Shown here: piece by piece, positions 1 to 12,989 of the stretch
Position numbering within the stretch: the first letter of the stretch is position 1
Layout: each line of letters begins with the position of its first letter
Assembly (NCBI GenBank): GCA_027886175.1
Contig: JAJNNQ010000018.1
Location: forward strand, 15,977,001 to 16,041,000
Reading direction: 5' to 3'
DNA length: 64,000 bases
Source of the DNA: Phylloscopus collybita
Taxonomy: Eukaryota; Chordata; Aves; Passeriformes; Phylloscopidae
Notes under the pieces: generated by a model
Databases searched by the model: none
What the model saw: only the letters and a program-made list of their open reading frames with translations
What the model was told of the DNA's origin: nothing
Program-made: the position numbers and the translations under genes

Positions 1-792
1 GAGGGTATTGACTGTGATGTGGATTAGGTGAAGTACAATCTTGCTGATTTCACAGTCTCTGTAGGGGTACTAGCCAGCAAAAGAGAAAAACTTCAGCTTA
101 AAAACTAACTTTTCTCCTTGGATAAACATTTAGGCAGTAAAACAGAAAAATTACAATAATATTGTCAGCTGGATGCCCTTTGCCTTCCCTTGATTATACA
201 TTTCCAAACATATCACGAGAAGCAGGACTGCTGTCAGCTTTGTACATAGAATTATTTTAATAAAATATTAGAAGTCCATATTAGTAACATCTAATGTCTG
301 CATTTCCTTTTATGCCCTATAGACTTGCTAGGAATTTGTTAAGCATATCAAAAGTATTCACAGCTCCATTTCAGTGCATAAATGCACTACATTTTAACAG
401 CATTTCCTAAAAAGCACCACTCAACTGAAGAATACAAACTGCTAAACTGACACACTTCCCCATTTAAAGTCATTATTGTTTTTTTAAAACTAATTTTAAG
501 TTACTCAAAATACTCCTCACTGCAATTTCATACATCATTTTCCTATTTTATTATCATATTTTCCTTTCTCGGGTGAATACTTGAAAGTCTGCAGAAGCAT
601 AGAGGAAGTCAGTAGCACAGGTTAAATCCTAACTATTTCAGATACTGAAATTAAATGCAGTGAGTAAGTACGTGAAAGAAAATTGTCCTTTACAGTTCCA
701 TTCACCTGCCATACATTCAGGTGTTCCCTGTAACAAATTTCAAACGGAAGTGTAAATTTTTCTGTGAACAGTGTCCTGTTAAGACCACTCAC

Positions 793-975
793 CTTATAGA
801 GAATAACAAGCAAAGCCTTTAACCACATCTGCCGAATATGAGGTTTGAGGGACCAGAGGGAGCAGCGAGGAGGCTGCTGAAAGTAATGCCTTAGCTGAGG
901 ACAACTGCAATATTTCAACACCTGCACCACCAAGGGAAGAAGGTGCTTTCCCAGGTTGATGTTATAGTCCATCAC
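793..975 (-). CDS. UNC79: UNC79 coding exon 28 (last in window)
   Basis: 183 nt, phase 0 at both ends, covering residues 1348-1408. It reads VMDYNINLGKHLLPLVVQVL, then KYCSCPQLRHYFQQPPRCSL and WSLKPHIRQMWLKALLVILY, ending K. Acceptor TCAG|GTG, donor AAG|GTGAGT. The next expected residues (YPYRDCDISK in mammals, as recalled) are not found left of it, so exon 29 lies outside the window. The 792 bases to the left are partial intron 28, AT-rich, with nothing recognised. Confidence 0.97.
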
Positions 976-3900
976 CTGAAAAGAACACAGGAGTTACCTC
1001 ACCAAAATCAAATCCACTGATGTTAAAAAAACAAAATCATTATTACAGTTGAGGTCTTAGGTAAGTGAAAAGCAATCAGTGGTTTTAAGGAAATCTCACT
1101 ACCATTTAGAAGATTTCTGCCAGCTGCCACCTTCTCATTTTAGCCAGATAGGCAGAAAGAAACAAAGAAAATGTGTTCTGAAAGCCTTTCATCCAGCACA
1201 GTTTAGATTTTAAGACACACTGGCAAGTTCATGAAATATATTATGCTGAAATAGCCTTGTATAATAGCACAAATTGATCATGCTTCAACACACAAAACCA
1301 TATCATGTATATTCCATGTTTAACAGACAGGACACACTTGTGAGTTTCGGGGTTGAGCAGTTTGGTTATTTGGGAGCTTTTTATTAACATTTTAGCATTG
1401 TACTGGCAGTTTTCATTTTCTTCTCAATTGGCTTGTGACATTAGGCATTAGGATTTTTTAAGCCCCAGGTTCTGGAATCAGGTAATGACACTATGTTCCC
1501 ACTCTCCACCAAAGGTAAGAGTGTCTACCATGTTAGGAAGTTTAAGCACATAAATACTAAAGGATCCAAGAATAAAGCAAATGAAAAATATCTTGCCCTT
1601 AATAAAATGCTCATCAATCTTAAGTAGTGGTGTTGCTGCAGACAGGTTGCTCTGATTACTGTTAGTCACATGCCTTACCTCCACCAAGAGCATCATGTTA
1701 TTTGAGGCCAGTGGTTTGAATCCTAGGAGTGATTCAAAATGCAGTGAAGCCATATATTCCCTCTACCCTGCCACAACTTGAAACTGCAATGCCATTTTTC
1801 ATCATCTCCCTATCAGTCTTCCAACATGAGCTATTTTAAAAATCACACATGCTGAAATCAGCAGTTAAATAGATCATAACAAGGGTCCACAAAGCTCTTG
1901 TCTCTGATGCTGCCCTACATTGGCTGACACCCAGGATGGTGTAACAACGGGCCAAGGCAAGTCCAGCACAACCCCAGAGACCTAACATGCCCCTGCAGTT
2001 TCAGTGGACTTACTGAATTTTATCAGCAGCTCTCTACATGTAAACAGACAGCTTATACTTGTTTTGTTTTTATTAGAGCAAGCAGGTGAGACTGAATTAC
2101 AAACACTAAACTCGTGGTCTCAAGTTCTCTCCTGAACAAGCTGACTAGAAGTTTTTCCCTATAAAATTCTCCAGTTTGATGTGCAGCTGTCTCAAATACT
2201 TGTGCTGCATGTGTAGAGCTAAACAGATGAATCCCATGTCCATCCATGTAGGGTGAGCCAGCTGAATATATGATTTGGAATCACCAAATTTGGTCCTACC
2301 CCGTACTGCTGCGTTCCCTCAGGGAGTGACAGTTACACAGCACGGTCAGGAAAAGTCCATCCATACAAAGCAGACAGAGCTGCCTGATGGAGCAATCCTG
2401 TAATGCAGACATGTCTGGCGCTGAGCTGAGCCACTTTGCAAGCTGCCAGAGGAAAAGGAGGGATGGAGGGATGGAGGGATGGAGGGATGGAGGGAGGGAA
2501 GGGAGGGAAGGGAGGGAGGGAGGGAGGAAGGAAGGAAGGAAGGAAGGAAGGAAGGAAGGAAGGAAGGAAGGAAGGAAGGAAGGAAGGAAGGAAGGAAGGA
2601 AGGAAGGAAGGAAGGAAGGAAGGAAGGAAGGAAGGAAGGAAGGAAGGAAGGAAGGAAGGAAGGAAGGAAGGAAGGAAGGAAGGAAGGAAGGAAGGAAGGA
2701 AGGAAGGAAGGAAGGAAGGAAGGAAGGAAGGAAGGAAGGAAGGAAGGAAGGAAGGAAGGAAGGAAGGAAGGAAGGAAGGAAGGAAGGAAGGAAGGAAGGA
2801 AGGAAGGAAGGAAGGAAGGAAGGAAGGAAGGAAGGAAGGAAGGAAGGAAGGAAGGAAGGAAGGAAGGAAGGAAGGAAGGAAGGAAGGGAGAGGCGGGACA
2901 AAGCGCTGGGCAGCAGCGCCACCGCGCGGGCAAACACCGCCACTGCAGAGAAACCCGGGCTGCCGGGATCCAAAATCGGTGAAAAATACTGAGACTTTTG
3001 ATTATTTTATTTTTTTTTTAATTGAACTGTCTGCTCGAACCCAGCTTGGCATCAAAATCAACGAACCAGCAAGCCAACCTAATCCCAACCTTTATGGAGC
3101 CGACGGGAAGGAAAAGCAACTGAAACAAATCTCTTAAGAGCTCAGTACCAAGTTTTCACTCTGTAAACACATCTTCAGATGGCAAGCGGCATTTCTCTTG
3201 CAGCAAAGGTGATTCCAAACACAAAGCAGCCCTACAGCTAAGAAAAGAATTCTCCCAAAATACAAATTAACGTTGATGTCTGCTGCACAGAGAAAAACCC
3301 TGGTCTACTGAAGTTCTCAAACTCATTTTGACGTCAGAGGAACCAGGATTCAATTATAAAACTTTTAAACACAAATGGTGATTTTGGCTCACACAAGAAA
3401 TTTTAAAGGTGGAAGAGAAAAGCAGAGGCTGATATTTACAGTTGCAGTAAGGAGTACTACTGAAATCAGGCCAATTACAATCACTGAAATTTGGGCTTCC
3501 AAACTTGGCAAACACTTGGAAAACACAAAAGTGGAAGATGCAGCCCTGTGATCTGAACTGCCACTTCCAGACTCTCAGTACAAGGGCAACAGGTCTGAAT
3601 CTCCTTTTACACTCTTTAATTTAAAAGTGCACAAATGAAAGATGATTAACACAGAGCCATAGTGCTCTGGGGCAATGGAACCTGATGCATTTGCAGCTGC
3701 CCAGTTTGCATTAAAACCATCTATTTTGCCTCCTGAAATATGGATACCTGACATGTCCCCAGATGTGAAAGTTTATCCGACTATCAACATCACATTTAAC
3801 TTTGAAAAAGCACTGATTCCAATGCATGAACCAGAAAATCTTGGTAAGAATTGCAGATCCAGAAGAGACAAGGATAGCTTTGAGGAATGCTTGAAGGTTA

Positions 3901-4664
3901 CAGCAGACATCTAAAATCACAGCCCTCCTCCTCCCCTAAGGTAACCCTTTATGAGAGACTGGGATAAGGAAAAAGCACTGAAGTGATGATGATGCTCCAC
4001 TGCAAATAGGAATACTCTGCAAGTGCATAACATTTTCATCCCAGTATGATCCACTACTCTATCAGTGGGAATTAATTGAGCCTTAGAAGAGCCTTGTGAG
4101 GTAGAAAATGATGGTCCTCCTTACAAGATGGAGAAAGAAGGCACAAGGCAAGGATGTGCTTGGACATTTATCATAGCAATATAGGCAAAAGATCATGTTG
4201 GCAATAGCACTCCCCAGGAAAGGGAGAACAGAAAGTCCTGGTGCACTGTAAGGAAGAAAAATGAGCCTCCTACAAAGTGAAGAATGTTGAAGAGTTCACA
4301 GACCATTCACATAGGGAAACAAAACAAGAACACACAGATCCCAGGTCTTCCTGAAGAAGAAAGGAGGAAATATGAGGAAAGTAGGGCATTCAAAGGCTAG
4401 TGAAAGAAGGCAGAGGTTAGAAGCAGTCTCTAATTTTTCATACAGTGGTAATATTTGCATGCCTCCACGCACACAAAACTATAATCTCTTTGCCAGTGAT
4501 GCAGCAACAATAGACTACCAGCGGAAAGAAATTATTTCACAAGCTGAAAAGGTGCTGAAGTTTTAAGTAGGGTTACCCCATTCAGCTATTATTTTCCTAT
4601 AAAGAAGGCTACTTCAGCAACAGGCAATAACAAATAGCAAAAACTACTTAGTGCCTTCACCTAC
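976..4664 (-). other. UNC79 intron 27
   Basis: A 3.7-kb intron dominated by the GGAA microsatellite at about 2460-2893. It is followed by a short CpG-rich patch (about 2890-2970) unlike the rest of the intron. Long reading frames across the microsatellite are low-complexity artefacts. Nothing else was recognised. Confidence 0.8.
2460..2893. repeat. Perfect (GGAA)90 microsatellite with compound GGGA/GGAT leader
   Basis: Bases 2526-2885 are exactly 90 uninterrupted copies of GGAA. A compound leader of GGATGGAG and GGGA-type units precedes it from about 2460. Bases 2489-2893 contain only purines on the plus strand, a 405-nt polypurine tract. GGAA arrays are known to bind ETS-family transcription factors and long homopurine tracts can form triplex DNA (established knowledge); whether that happens here is unknown. 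Copy number in an assembly may be unreliable. Confidence 0.97.
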
Positions 4665-4951
4665 TTGTGCTATTCCAGCGATAAAGGCATTAAAGCAGGT
4701 TGAAACACGCATTTTTTGGGGTGCAATCATGAAGCATCCTTCCTGCTGATCGTAGCCAAGCAGGACGTACAGATGGCGCTTGACTGTGTTGAAAGCTTTA
4801 GCGCTGCTGATATCCGACTCTGCGCTGCTCTCGTCCTTTGCCATGAACTTCATGAGCACTGTAATGAGCTGGTGGACAGTCTGGTGGTCAATCCCAGCAT
4901 CCTCTGGCAGCAGGTCTTTTATTGTGTTATCATTCTCTGGGGAAGGTTGTC
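4665..4951 (-). CDS. UNC79: UNC79 coding exon 27
   Basis: 287 nt covering residues 1252-1347. It reads QPSPENDNTIKDLLPEDAGI, then DHQTVHQLITVLMKFMAKDE, the Ser/Asp-rich SSAESDISSAKAFNTVK and RHLYVLLGYDQQEGCFMI, ending IAGIAQ. Acceptor ATAG|GAC, donor CAA|GTAGGT. Clearly conserved with mammalian UNC79. Confidence 0.97.
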
Positions 4952-7900
4952 CTATGGGCACAAGAGACGTTGGTATCAGACACTGGAGAACACTGTAAAC
5001 TCTGTAAAATCCAAAAAACAGGGTACAGAACACACCAGAATTTTTTTTCCGGAGTTCACTGCTCCATTTCTGCCCAAATACAAACAGTGAAATTGCAGGA
5101 GAGAGGCATGCATTTCTGAGGACATTGTTCCTCTGTTGCCTCAGGTCCAACAGTACAGGAACACCTACTGTGTACACTCAACTCCATTTCTCAGCTTTCC
5201 CATATTTAGTGGAGCACCTTATTTCCCATCCCAGTGCATTTCCACCAAATCGAACATCATTATTCTTCCACAGCCATCAAATCCCACTGCCACCAAATTC
5301 ACATCTGGTATAGGTATCAGTCTTTCCTCAGTATTAACATCTTTGCCAGTAGAAAATGTACAAAATGGCAAGGGTAGGAAATATGAAAAATTGTACCAAA
5401 TAATGATTAAACAAGGAATGAAGGCTTCCCCTATTAGCACAAATTTGTATTCCTCTTAAATAACTTGTATTTCTACAAATAACTTATAAATAAATAGTGT
5501 TATTTTAATACTCTAATTTCAGTGTGATATGCTCACATTCTCTCAGTGTGATATGCTATTCCCATAGCACAGGAGACCAAGGACTCCTTTGCTGGTACAA
5601 CTACATCTATCTTAGGTTCTTCACAAGAAAAACTGCAATGTCTGTAATTTTAAAAAATAATTTAAAAATACGTTGCATTTTAAATAATTATTAATAATTT
5701 AAAAATACGTTGAGTGAACAAGGTTTGTTTGGCCATTTTGCAAAGCATGGGAGATGGTTGTCATTTCTATGACAGGTGAAAATTTAAACTATGCAAGGGC
5801 AGGAATTTTCAGATCCACTTCTATTAAGAATAACTTTCATTTATTGGTCTTATTTGGGTTAGAAGAAATAATGAACATTATGTTATACAATATTTTTTGT
5901 TCCAGACAGTTTTCACTGGGATTTTTTACTTTAAAACCCTCCTTCAAAATGGAAATTCTCTACTCAAGCTTTTGCTGGACCAAGATTTGCAGATACAAAA
6001 AGAAAACAATGAATTCTGAAATAATTAGAATCAAAAATAAAGCAAAAACCATTTTCAGAAGTACTTCAAAAACATACACAGAAACTAATCTTAGCTTCAT
6101 GGACATAAACTGAGAAATAATCTTATATTCTTATATAAGATTACACCCAGGTTAAAATTTTCTATGGAATTATATCATAAAGACACAATTTTCATAAGGA
6201 TGATATCTGACTATTATTCAGCCCTCTTTATTTTCATCTTTATAACATGTTGTGATATTTTTCAATAAAAGAAGGAGATAAGATCAAATGAATGAAGAGA
6301 TCATTGGGCTCTAAATAAATACTGGTTCTCCAAATAGAATTCAAAGAGTAATTAATCTGAAAAGATTAAATCATTTTATTTTCACTTGCTGAACAATACA
6401 ATTTAGAAGCTCAGTGACAAAATGTTCAACTGCAAAAGTGTTTCATAACTCTAACACTAGCTAACAGATGCTTCCCAGGACGTTTCCTGACATTTTACTT
6501 TTCTACACCTATTACTACACTTTCTGATGCATTAAAGATCTCATTTCTCATACTTCACCCTCAAGGAAAACTATACAGCAGGATAGAGTGAACAGAGCTT
6601 CACCCTGATTTTTGTCATAGCTCTACTAAGGATCAAGTCTATGGAATGTCAGACACCCCGTTTTTATTTCTGACAAAGGAACCTGCAAAAAACATAGCAA
6701 TGGAGAAGTACTTGTTTAAAACTACAAAAACTGTACAATCCAATTCAATCCATAGATATTCAGTCTGGAAAACTTCTTCTGCTGTCTGGAATGAGTCTTA
6801 GGTTATATCAAGCCTGAACTAATCATTCATTTCATCATCACATGATACAGGGTATCCTGTTATTACATGAGGCTGTTTACATCCAAGCTAGGAATGCAAA
6901 ATCAGGACAGCTCTGTCTTTACAGTGGCTAAGGTAACTTTTATCCCTTAAAATTAATGTGCATTTGTGTGTGCCTATACAAGGTATATAGATACACACAC
7001 ACATCCTCCCCAATCCTCATCAAAACCTTCTCAGATCACCAAACACACGGACAGCCAGGTAATGCACAGCCTCCACGCCTGAATTCGATCTAGCCTTACC
7101 TCCAAAGATTCATCTCTTTATTTATGTGCCACTTATATCAGACCCCTTTACCTTCAAAGTACTTTAAGGTATATCACAATGTAACATAAAGCATCAGATC
7201 AGAATTACATCATGCTTCATCACCCCAGCTGTGATCCCTGTCAATGAAACTCTCTCACTGACTGTCCAGGATACTGCAGAGGACATAGGAACAAATACAT
7301 GATCCTGGTATTTAATCCATACAGATTGCACACTGAATTCAGCCTGCATTTGGACTGTGCAAGGATGCCTGGTTTAGATCTAGAAAGAACAGATGAGCAT
7401 GAAAACTAGTTCATTCAAGAGCTATGTATAAAATACATGTTTTTCTACAACAGATGTACATCCTCCATTTAGGAGTCAGTCAGTTCCTTCACTGAATCAG
7501 ACATGCTCAGTACTGCCAACACAGTGTTAAAAACTGAAACAAACCACAAAAAAAAATTTACAAACATTTAAGCTTTTAGGAAGAAATAATAAATACTGGG
7601 CAGGAAAAAATGGACAGTAATTAGTCTTCTAGTTCCCAAATCATCTGTCATATTCTGAATCACATTATCAGAATTTTCTTGAGATCAGTAGTTACTAGCT
7701 ACATGAAACATTTTATACAAACATTTTTAGTGGAAACTTTGTTCTAACTTTAGGTGATGAACTACCTAAGCCTGGAAAGTAAAATGTAGAAATACCAAAA
7801 TACACCTAATAAAACCACAATGGCTAACGATGCCTACACTTCTTATGCAACAAATTCCTTTAAGCCCCGTATTTAGCAGGTGGTTGGTGCCATTAAAAGA

Positions 7901-9917
7901 AGAACAATCATCCACTGATATACCTGTTTATTGCATCATTATGTCGCTTGTTCCCTCTGTGAGCCTGTGACAACCCACACAAATGTTCTGTTAGGAACTG
8001 GTTGATTTCCAGCTCTCATTGGGCTAGCACAGCAGGGCTGTATCCTGCCAACTCAGAAACTCCCCTATTTCATTTCACAGCTTAGTCAGCTCCCACAGTG
8101 ACAAGGTATCTTCCTTTCAGCTGATCATCAAATAAGTTGATGTATTTTGATTAGGAATTTGCATCTGTTGGAAGTATTCCCAGTCTTGAAGACAGAACAT
8201 GAAAAGAACTGAATCTGACATCTTTTCACTTCCAAATCACCAGTCTACACATCACTCGGGGCAATAACTGTCAGTAGCCACAATTATTGAGAAACTATTT
8301 GGATCCTGCTGTGCTACCTACTCTACAGAAGCCTGACAGAAGGGTGACATCTTCAGAAAATGTCAGTAAATACAAAATAAGGGACTTGAGATATTTATAA
8401 GCATGCAGAGGAGACAAGTGTAATATACAGTACTGACAGGCAAAAGCATTCTGTCTGCTGCCTCTAAAACCTGAAGGACTCAAAGATCTGACTCAAAACA
8501 GGTGACCCATCAGGCCAGTCTAGCAAATATTTACTTGTGGGCAATCAAACACGGGAGGGTGAGGCATTGCTGGCATAGCTGACTCTGAATAACCTCCTCC
8601 CAACTCCAACATCTTATTTACAACTGGAGGCAGCTTTCAGTACAGATTGAGAGCAAAGCTTCAATTTACACTTTTTGGAACCATGCTGAGATGTGATTCA
8701 CTCTGCCATTTAGACAACTTCCATCTTGTTTATCTCGTAATTCAGCAAGAAAGTCAGAGTTAGAGCCTTCCTCTTCCTGTTCCATCAAAACACACCTCCT
8801 TTGTCACACCCACCTGGTGTTTGCTCTGGTGTTCCTCCAAGTGCTGGTGCAGACTGCTCATGTCTGGTCAAGCTCACAGCTTTAAAAAAAAACAAAACAA
8901 GAGCAACTCTGTTTAATAAGGTAGCACTGACATCTTACACTTAGCATATATTCAGTGCTAGCACATTTATGTTCATTTACTCATGCACTTTTGTCAGGCA
9001 GTGAGTGGAACTGCTTGGAACATGTTACTTGTGTGCTCTAAAGATTTTGTGCACCATGTTCCATAACTCTAATTTTCTCCATCATTTAATTTTTCTGGTA
9101 CAAGAGTCAGCACACAGGAATCCCTGTGCAGCATCAGTAATTGGTCATGAAGGATTACCTAAGAATTCCAAAATATTTGAGGGGATTGTGTTGGAAAGAA
9201 AATTACCTTTTAAGTTAATAGTTCACTAGCACCCAGGTTCAAAAGTTTTATCAGTTCCTATTATATAAGAGCAATGTGAGAGGTCCAATTTGAATATAAA
9301 GACTAATCTGTGTTTGCAAAATTCTCTAATTCTAAATGAGAACAGCCAAGCTTTATTTCTGCTTGGAAAGGTATCTGCATGGACTCCATGCAATCCTATG
9401 GTTTTCCAGCACCGAGGTCCTCCTGTAGAAGCCAGCAGGAAGGATGTGTTGCATGGAAATAATTTCCTGAACAGCAGAATTGTGAATATATTAAAAAACT
9501 CATTTGAGACATTTAAGATGTCTAGCATATGGTGTGTGCACTGATTAATAATTATAATTAAAAATTATAATGAAAAATATATTAGTAATAGAGGAATTTT
9601 TCTGTAAAATCTGTGTCTATTTAAGACAAAAGTACTGCATATTAGCTGCAAATCAAAATTAAGATCTAGAAAAGACAAACTAGTCTTGGAGCATTTTATT
9701 CTGGCATTTTAAACAGACACATCTAGACACAATGTTCATGTTCTTCGTCAAACTCACTAACTTGTCATTATCTGAGTAATGCCCCAAGCAGTCAGAAACC
9801 TGAATTTGCCACCCCAGTTGGAAAAATACTGACAACTCCAATGTGTACCCATTAACGGGACACGATCCTAGGGGAGAAGATACAGGTGTGTGACAGAAAC
9901 ATAAAGGGGTACTCAAC
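4952..9917 (-). other. UNC79 intron 26
   Basis: A 5-kb AT-rich intron. A 20-bp direct repeat (aataatttaaaaatacgttg) occurs at 5656-5675 and 5693-5712, and there is a short CA run near 6992-7003. No transposable element, RNA gene or conserved coding segment was recognised. Confidence 0.75.
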
Positions 9918-10097
9918 GAATTTTGGTGGTTAAGGTTTCGGGAAGGGAGAGCGCTCTCTTGGACTCGGCGGGCCCCTTGACGCTGTCCCTCAGGGAGCGC
10001 ACGCTCTTCTGGCGGTTCCGCGCGAAGCGAGCCCTCTTGATCTTCCACATGGCCGCGTCGCTGAGGTTGGCCACGTTGGTCCGGACAGCAGTGATGG
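9918..10097 (-). CDS. UNC79: UNC79 coding exon 26 (GC-rich, Arg-rich)
   Basis: 180 nt covering residues 1192-1252. It reads ITAVRTNVANLSDAAMWKIK, then RARFARNRQKSVRSLRDSVK and ESKRALSLPETLTTKI. The basic stretch could be a contact or phosphorylation site (RQKS, KRALS). Like exon 12 it is conspicuously GC- and CpG-rich. Acceptor AAAG|CCA; the donor is ATTC|GTTGAG, with T at +3, weaker than the other donors here. It splices in phase to exon 27. Confidence 0.95.
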
Positions 10098-10884
10098 CTT
10101 TGCAAACGCAAGGGACCAAGTTAGGATTCGTTCCACAGCATGGGGAGGCCCTGCTGCTGCCGAGTGCCAAATGCAACTGGGCCCCGGGTCCCACTCAAGC
10201 CAAGAAAATTTCAAATGGGCCCACGGGGTCCATCTGCAAGGTACTCATTTGCATGCTCCGTTCTGAAAACCATGAAACCCCAAAAGGCATAATTGTGTTA
10301 AAAAAATATGCTGTTACTTAGAGAAAAACAGATTCTTGAAACCAAAAACTGAATTTCAGGCTAAGAGAATATGAGGTGTCCCCTATTTAAAAGTGCAGAA
10401 ATCTCACCAGCATGGGTCACATTTAGTGCACTCATAACTAACCACGGCCCCTAGTTGTGCCTTACTAACCTCCTGTTCTGCCTGCACCTACCATCCTGAT
10501 TTTGAACTCAAAAAACCTGTGAGTGTTGATCATGGAGTTACAGTGGTGTTATCAGCAGTATCATTGCACGTCTTAATGGATCACCAATACTTTTCCATAC
10601 TCATGTGTATAGTGCACTGGAACCCTTTGAGTTTAATCATCCGAGTGACTGAAGTCAGTGAGGCCATCCTTTGCATCATCCATCTCTTTGAAATGGCAAA
10701 GAGAAAGGTTAAAAAGAAATCTGAAAATGATCTTCTGCTTATTTTAAATAACTCCAAAATATTCCTATTTAAAGATATTGCCCTACATTTACAGCCAGAG
10801 GTGTTAAAAACTAGTGTCAAGACTCCCTCCTCAGGCCATAGCAGCAGTTCCCAGCATTGGGTCAAGTTACTCACATATGGAGAA

Positions 10885-11502
10885 TGTTGAGGTGTGCCTT
10901 TAAGGCTTTCAAGGTGATACCTTTTTTAGGGGTTTTTCCCCTCCTCCAGGGTAGGGTTTTCCCAGCCAACCCTGAAGGAATGAGTATAATACAGAGGGTT
11001 TACCAAGCAACCTGAGATTCTGCAGGGGCTGCCCATCGAAGGAATTGGCCTGGGCAGAGAGGGCCCACCCTCCTCACAGGTGATTTGACCTTTAGGCTGC
11101 CCTTCAGCCCTCGGGTCACACCCTGTCCCTCTCTGATAGTTAGGCTGTGTGCCCTCCCCCTTCCCCCTCTCCCAGGTAAAAACCCAGGACAAGCACATGT
11201 TCAGAGTTCTGCTCAGGGAAGTCAGACGGTTCAGAGCTGCTGCTACTCTGGAATAAAATCTCTGGACAAGACTCCTGAGGCAGATCTGTTTCCTTCCACT
11301 GATCCGTCCAACCTCTCTGAGGGAGTCACGCAGGATTCACCTTGCTGCATTTATCTCCCTGCTGCACCCGGAGTCCTAAGCTGCCTGAAACAAGCCCAGA
11401 CTTGTCTGAGGGGTCTGTGCCTGTGTTAAAGTGCAGGGAGAGTATCCTTTTGGGACAAACCACGACGCTGCTCTCCCAGCAGTTACCACACAGATTCCAC
11501 AA
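10885..11502 (+). mobile_element. Probable LTR of another family (antisense to UNC79)
   Basis: A moderately GC-rich block of about 620 bp, starting TGTTGAGGTGTGCC and ending near a CACA. It includes CCCTCTCCC-type promoter-like tracts, then AATAAA at 11252-11257 followed by a TCT-rich U5-like tail. This composition and order resemble a retroviral LTR and contrast with the AT-rich intron around it. Ends and family are uncertain, and no target-site duplication was identified. Confidence 0.45.
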
Positions 11503-12345
11503 AATAGCAGTGATTGATTCGCTGATACAGGAGAAGAAAATACCTTTGCAGTTCCACCCCTCTCCTGTGGAACAGCTTCAGCTCCTAGACTTTTTTGGGC
11601 ACTGGGCTCCATGCAAAAGTAGAAGGAAGCATTAGGCCACTGAGGGAACATGCACTGTTCAAACAGCTGTTCCCATCTCCTCCAGGAAAATCAGATGGAA
11701 ATAGATCTGACTCATGGGCCACCACTTGGGTTAGGAAGTTTTCAATTATTCAGCATTCTAGAAAATTATGCACAAATTAATTTTTAGTACCTCTCTAGTG
11801 ACAGGAAGGAGATTCGATGCCTCAAATGTTTAAAAATGTTAAAAATCATTTTTCACTGCAAAAATAGTTAACTGAGCACTGGCTCTAGGAGTTCATGTCT
11901 CTCTTATGCTGTGCCTCATACATTAGGGCTTTTTTAAGGTTCAAACTCCTAGGGCTGGCTTTGTACAGACCACCACAGGACAGGGTTGGGCATGATCTGG
12001 GACGTGGAGAATGGCAAATCTGACAGCATTAGAACTTCTACAGTGGAACAAGTGGGTTAATGCAGGTTGCAGGTGATCATAGAACCAGACCACAATTCAA
12101 CCAAAGCTGGCAATCACATCCTAGTGAGAGCAAAACACAACACCCAAAAGTGCAACAGAATACAGCCTAATCTGTATTCAGGAAGCAAAAAATGCTTACT
12201 TCAATTTATTTTATTTTGACCTGAAAGATTACTTAATTTCAAAGAATTTACACGTGTGAGAGACCTGCAACACTCTGACTCTTGCAGGCAGCTAAAATTC
12301 CAGAAGCTGATAAAAAGTGATCAGATTGATCTGAATTCTGCTTAC

Positions 12346-12547
12346 TTGTTGGGAAAGGAAATTCTTTGTTGCAGTCCAGATGAAGCTGTGCCTCCAAAGA
12401 CAGGGTCTCAAAGCGATTCACAAAGAACTCCCAGCTCAAAGCTGGAATATCTGCTTTTAGAAAATGAAGTAGCAAAAGCTTACTAAGAATTGTGGGCCTA
12501 TCCTTGACAACTGTGTCAAACTGGAAATCAAGGCAGAGGCAGAGACC
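12346..12547 (-). CDS. UNC79: UNC79 coding exon 25
   Basis: 202 nt covering residues 1125-1192. It reads GLCLCLDFQFDTVVKDRPTI, then LSKLLLLHFLKADIPALSWE and FFVNRFETLSLEAQLHL, and ends FPFPT. Acceptor GTAG|GGT, donor CAA|GTAAGC. Intron 25 (10098-12345) contains a probable LTR at 10885-11502. Confidence 0.97.
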
Positions 12548-12989
12548 CTACAGAGGGAAACAAAGAAAACAACACATAACAGATATAAGATCTTTTAAGG
12601 CTTTTTTAAAGCAAAGGGAGGTCAAAGCTCCTAACTTCTCCTGTCAGTCAAGGATCAAGGTTTAGCTCCTTTTTTCTACCAAGTCCTTTAAATCAGAACT
12701 AATGCTACTGATATTAGAGGGAAAGTAAGGTAAGTAAAGAGATAAATAAGCATCATATTTTGAATGTAGAATTTTCTAAGATTTTGAGAAATACAAAGGT
12801 ACAGGCAAAGTACTATCCTACTGCGTATTTGGTACACAATATCAAAGTACTTTGCTCACACTCTCCCTTTGAGAAAAACCTTACATTTAGGTAACTGAAT
12901 CAAGCCTTAATTACAAAAAGAATGAATCAGCAGGGCTAAACAGGGGAAGAAAGACTACACTGTGAAGTGTAGCAGAGGCACTTTTCCTC

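Noticed and set aside
2296..3137. Several long reading frames across the GGAA array, translating as FLPS or KEGR repeats
   Set aside because: They are low-complexity translations of a tetranucleotide microsatellite inside intron 27 in both strands; no protein is implied.
3675..3914. Plus-strand frame of 79 codons with a plausible amino-acid mix (ILPPEIWIPDMSPDVKVYP)
   Set aside because: No known family, no splice or promoter context, and it lies in an intron of UNC79; length is within chance expectation.
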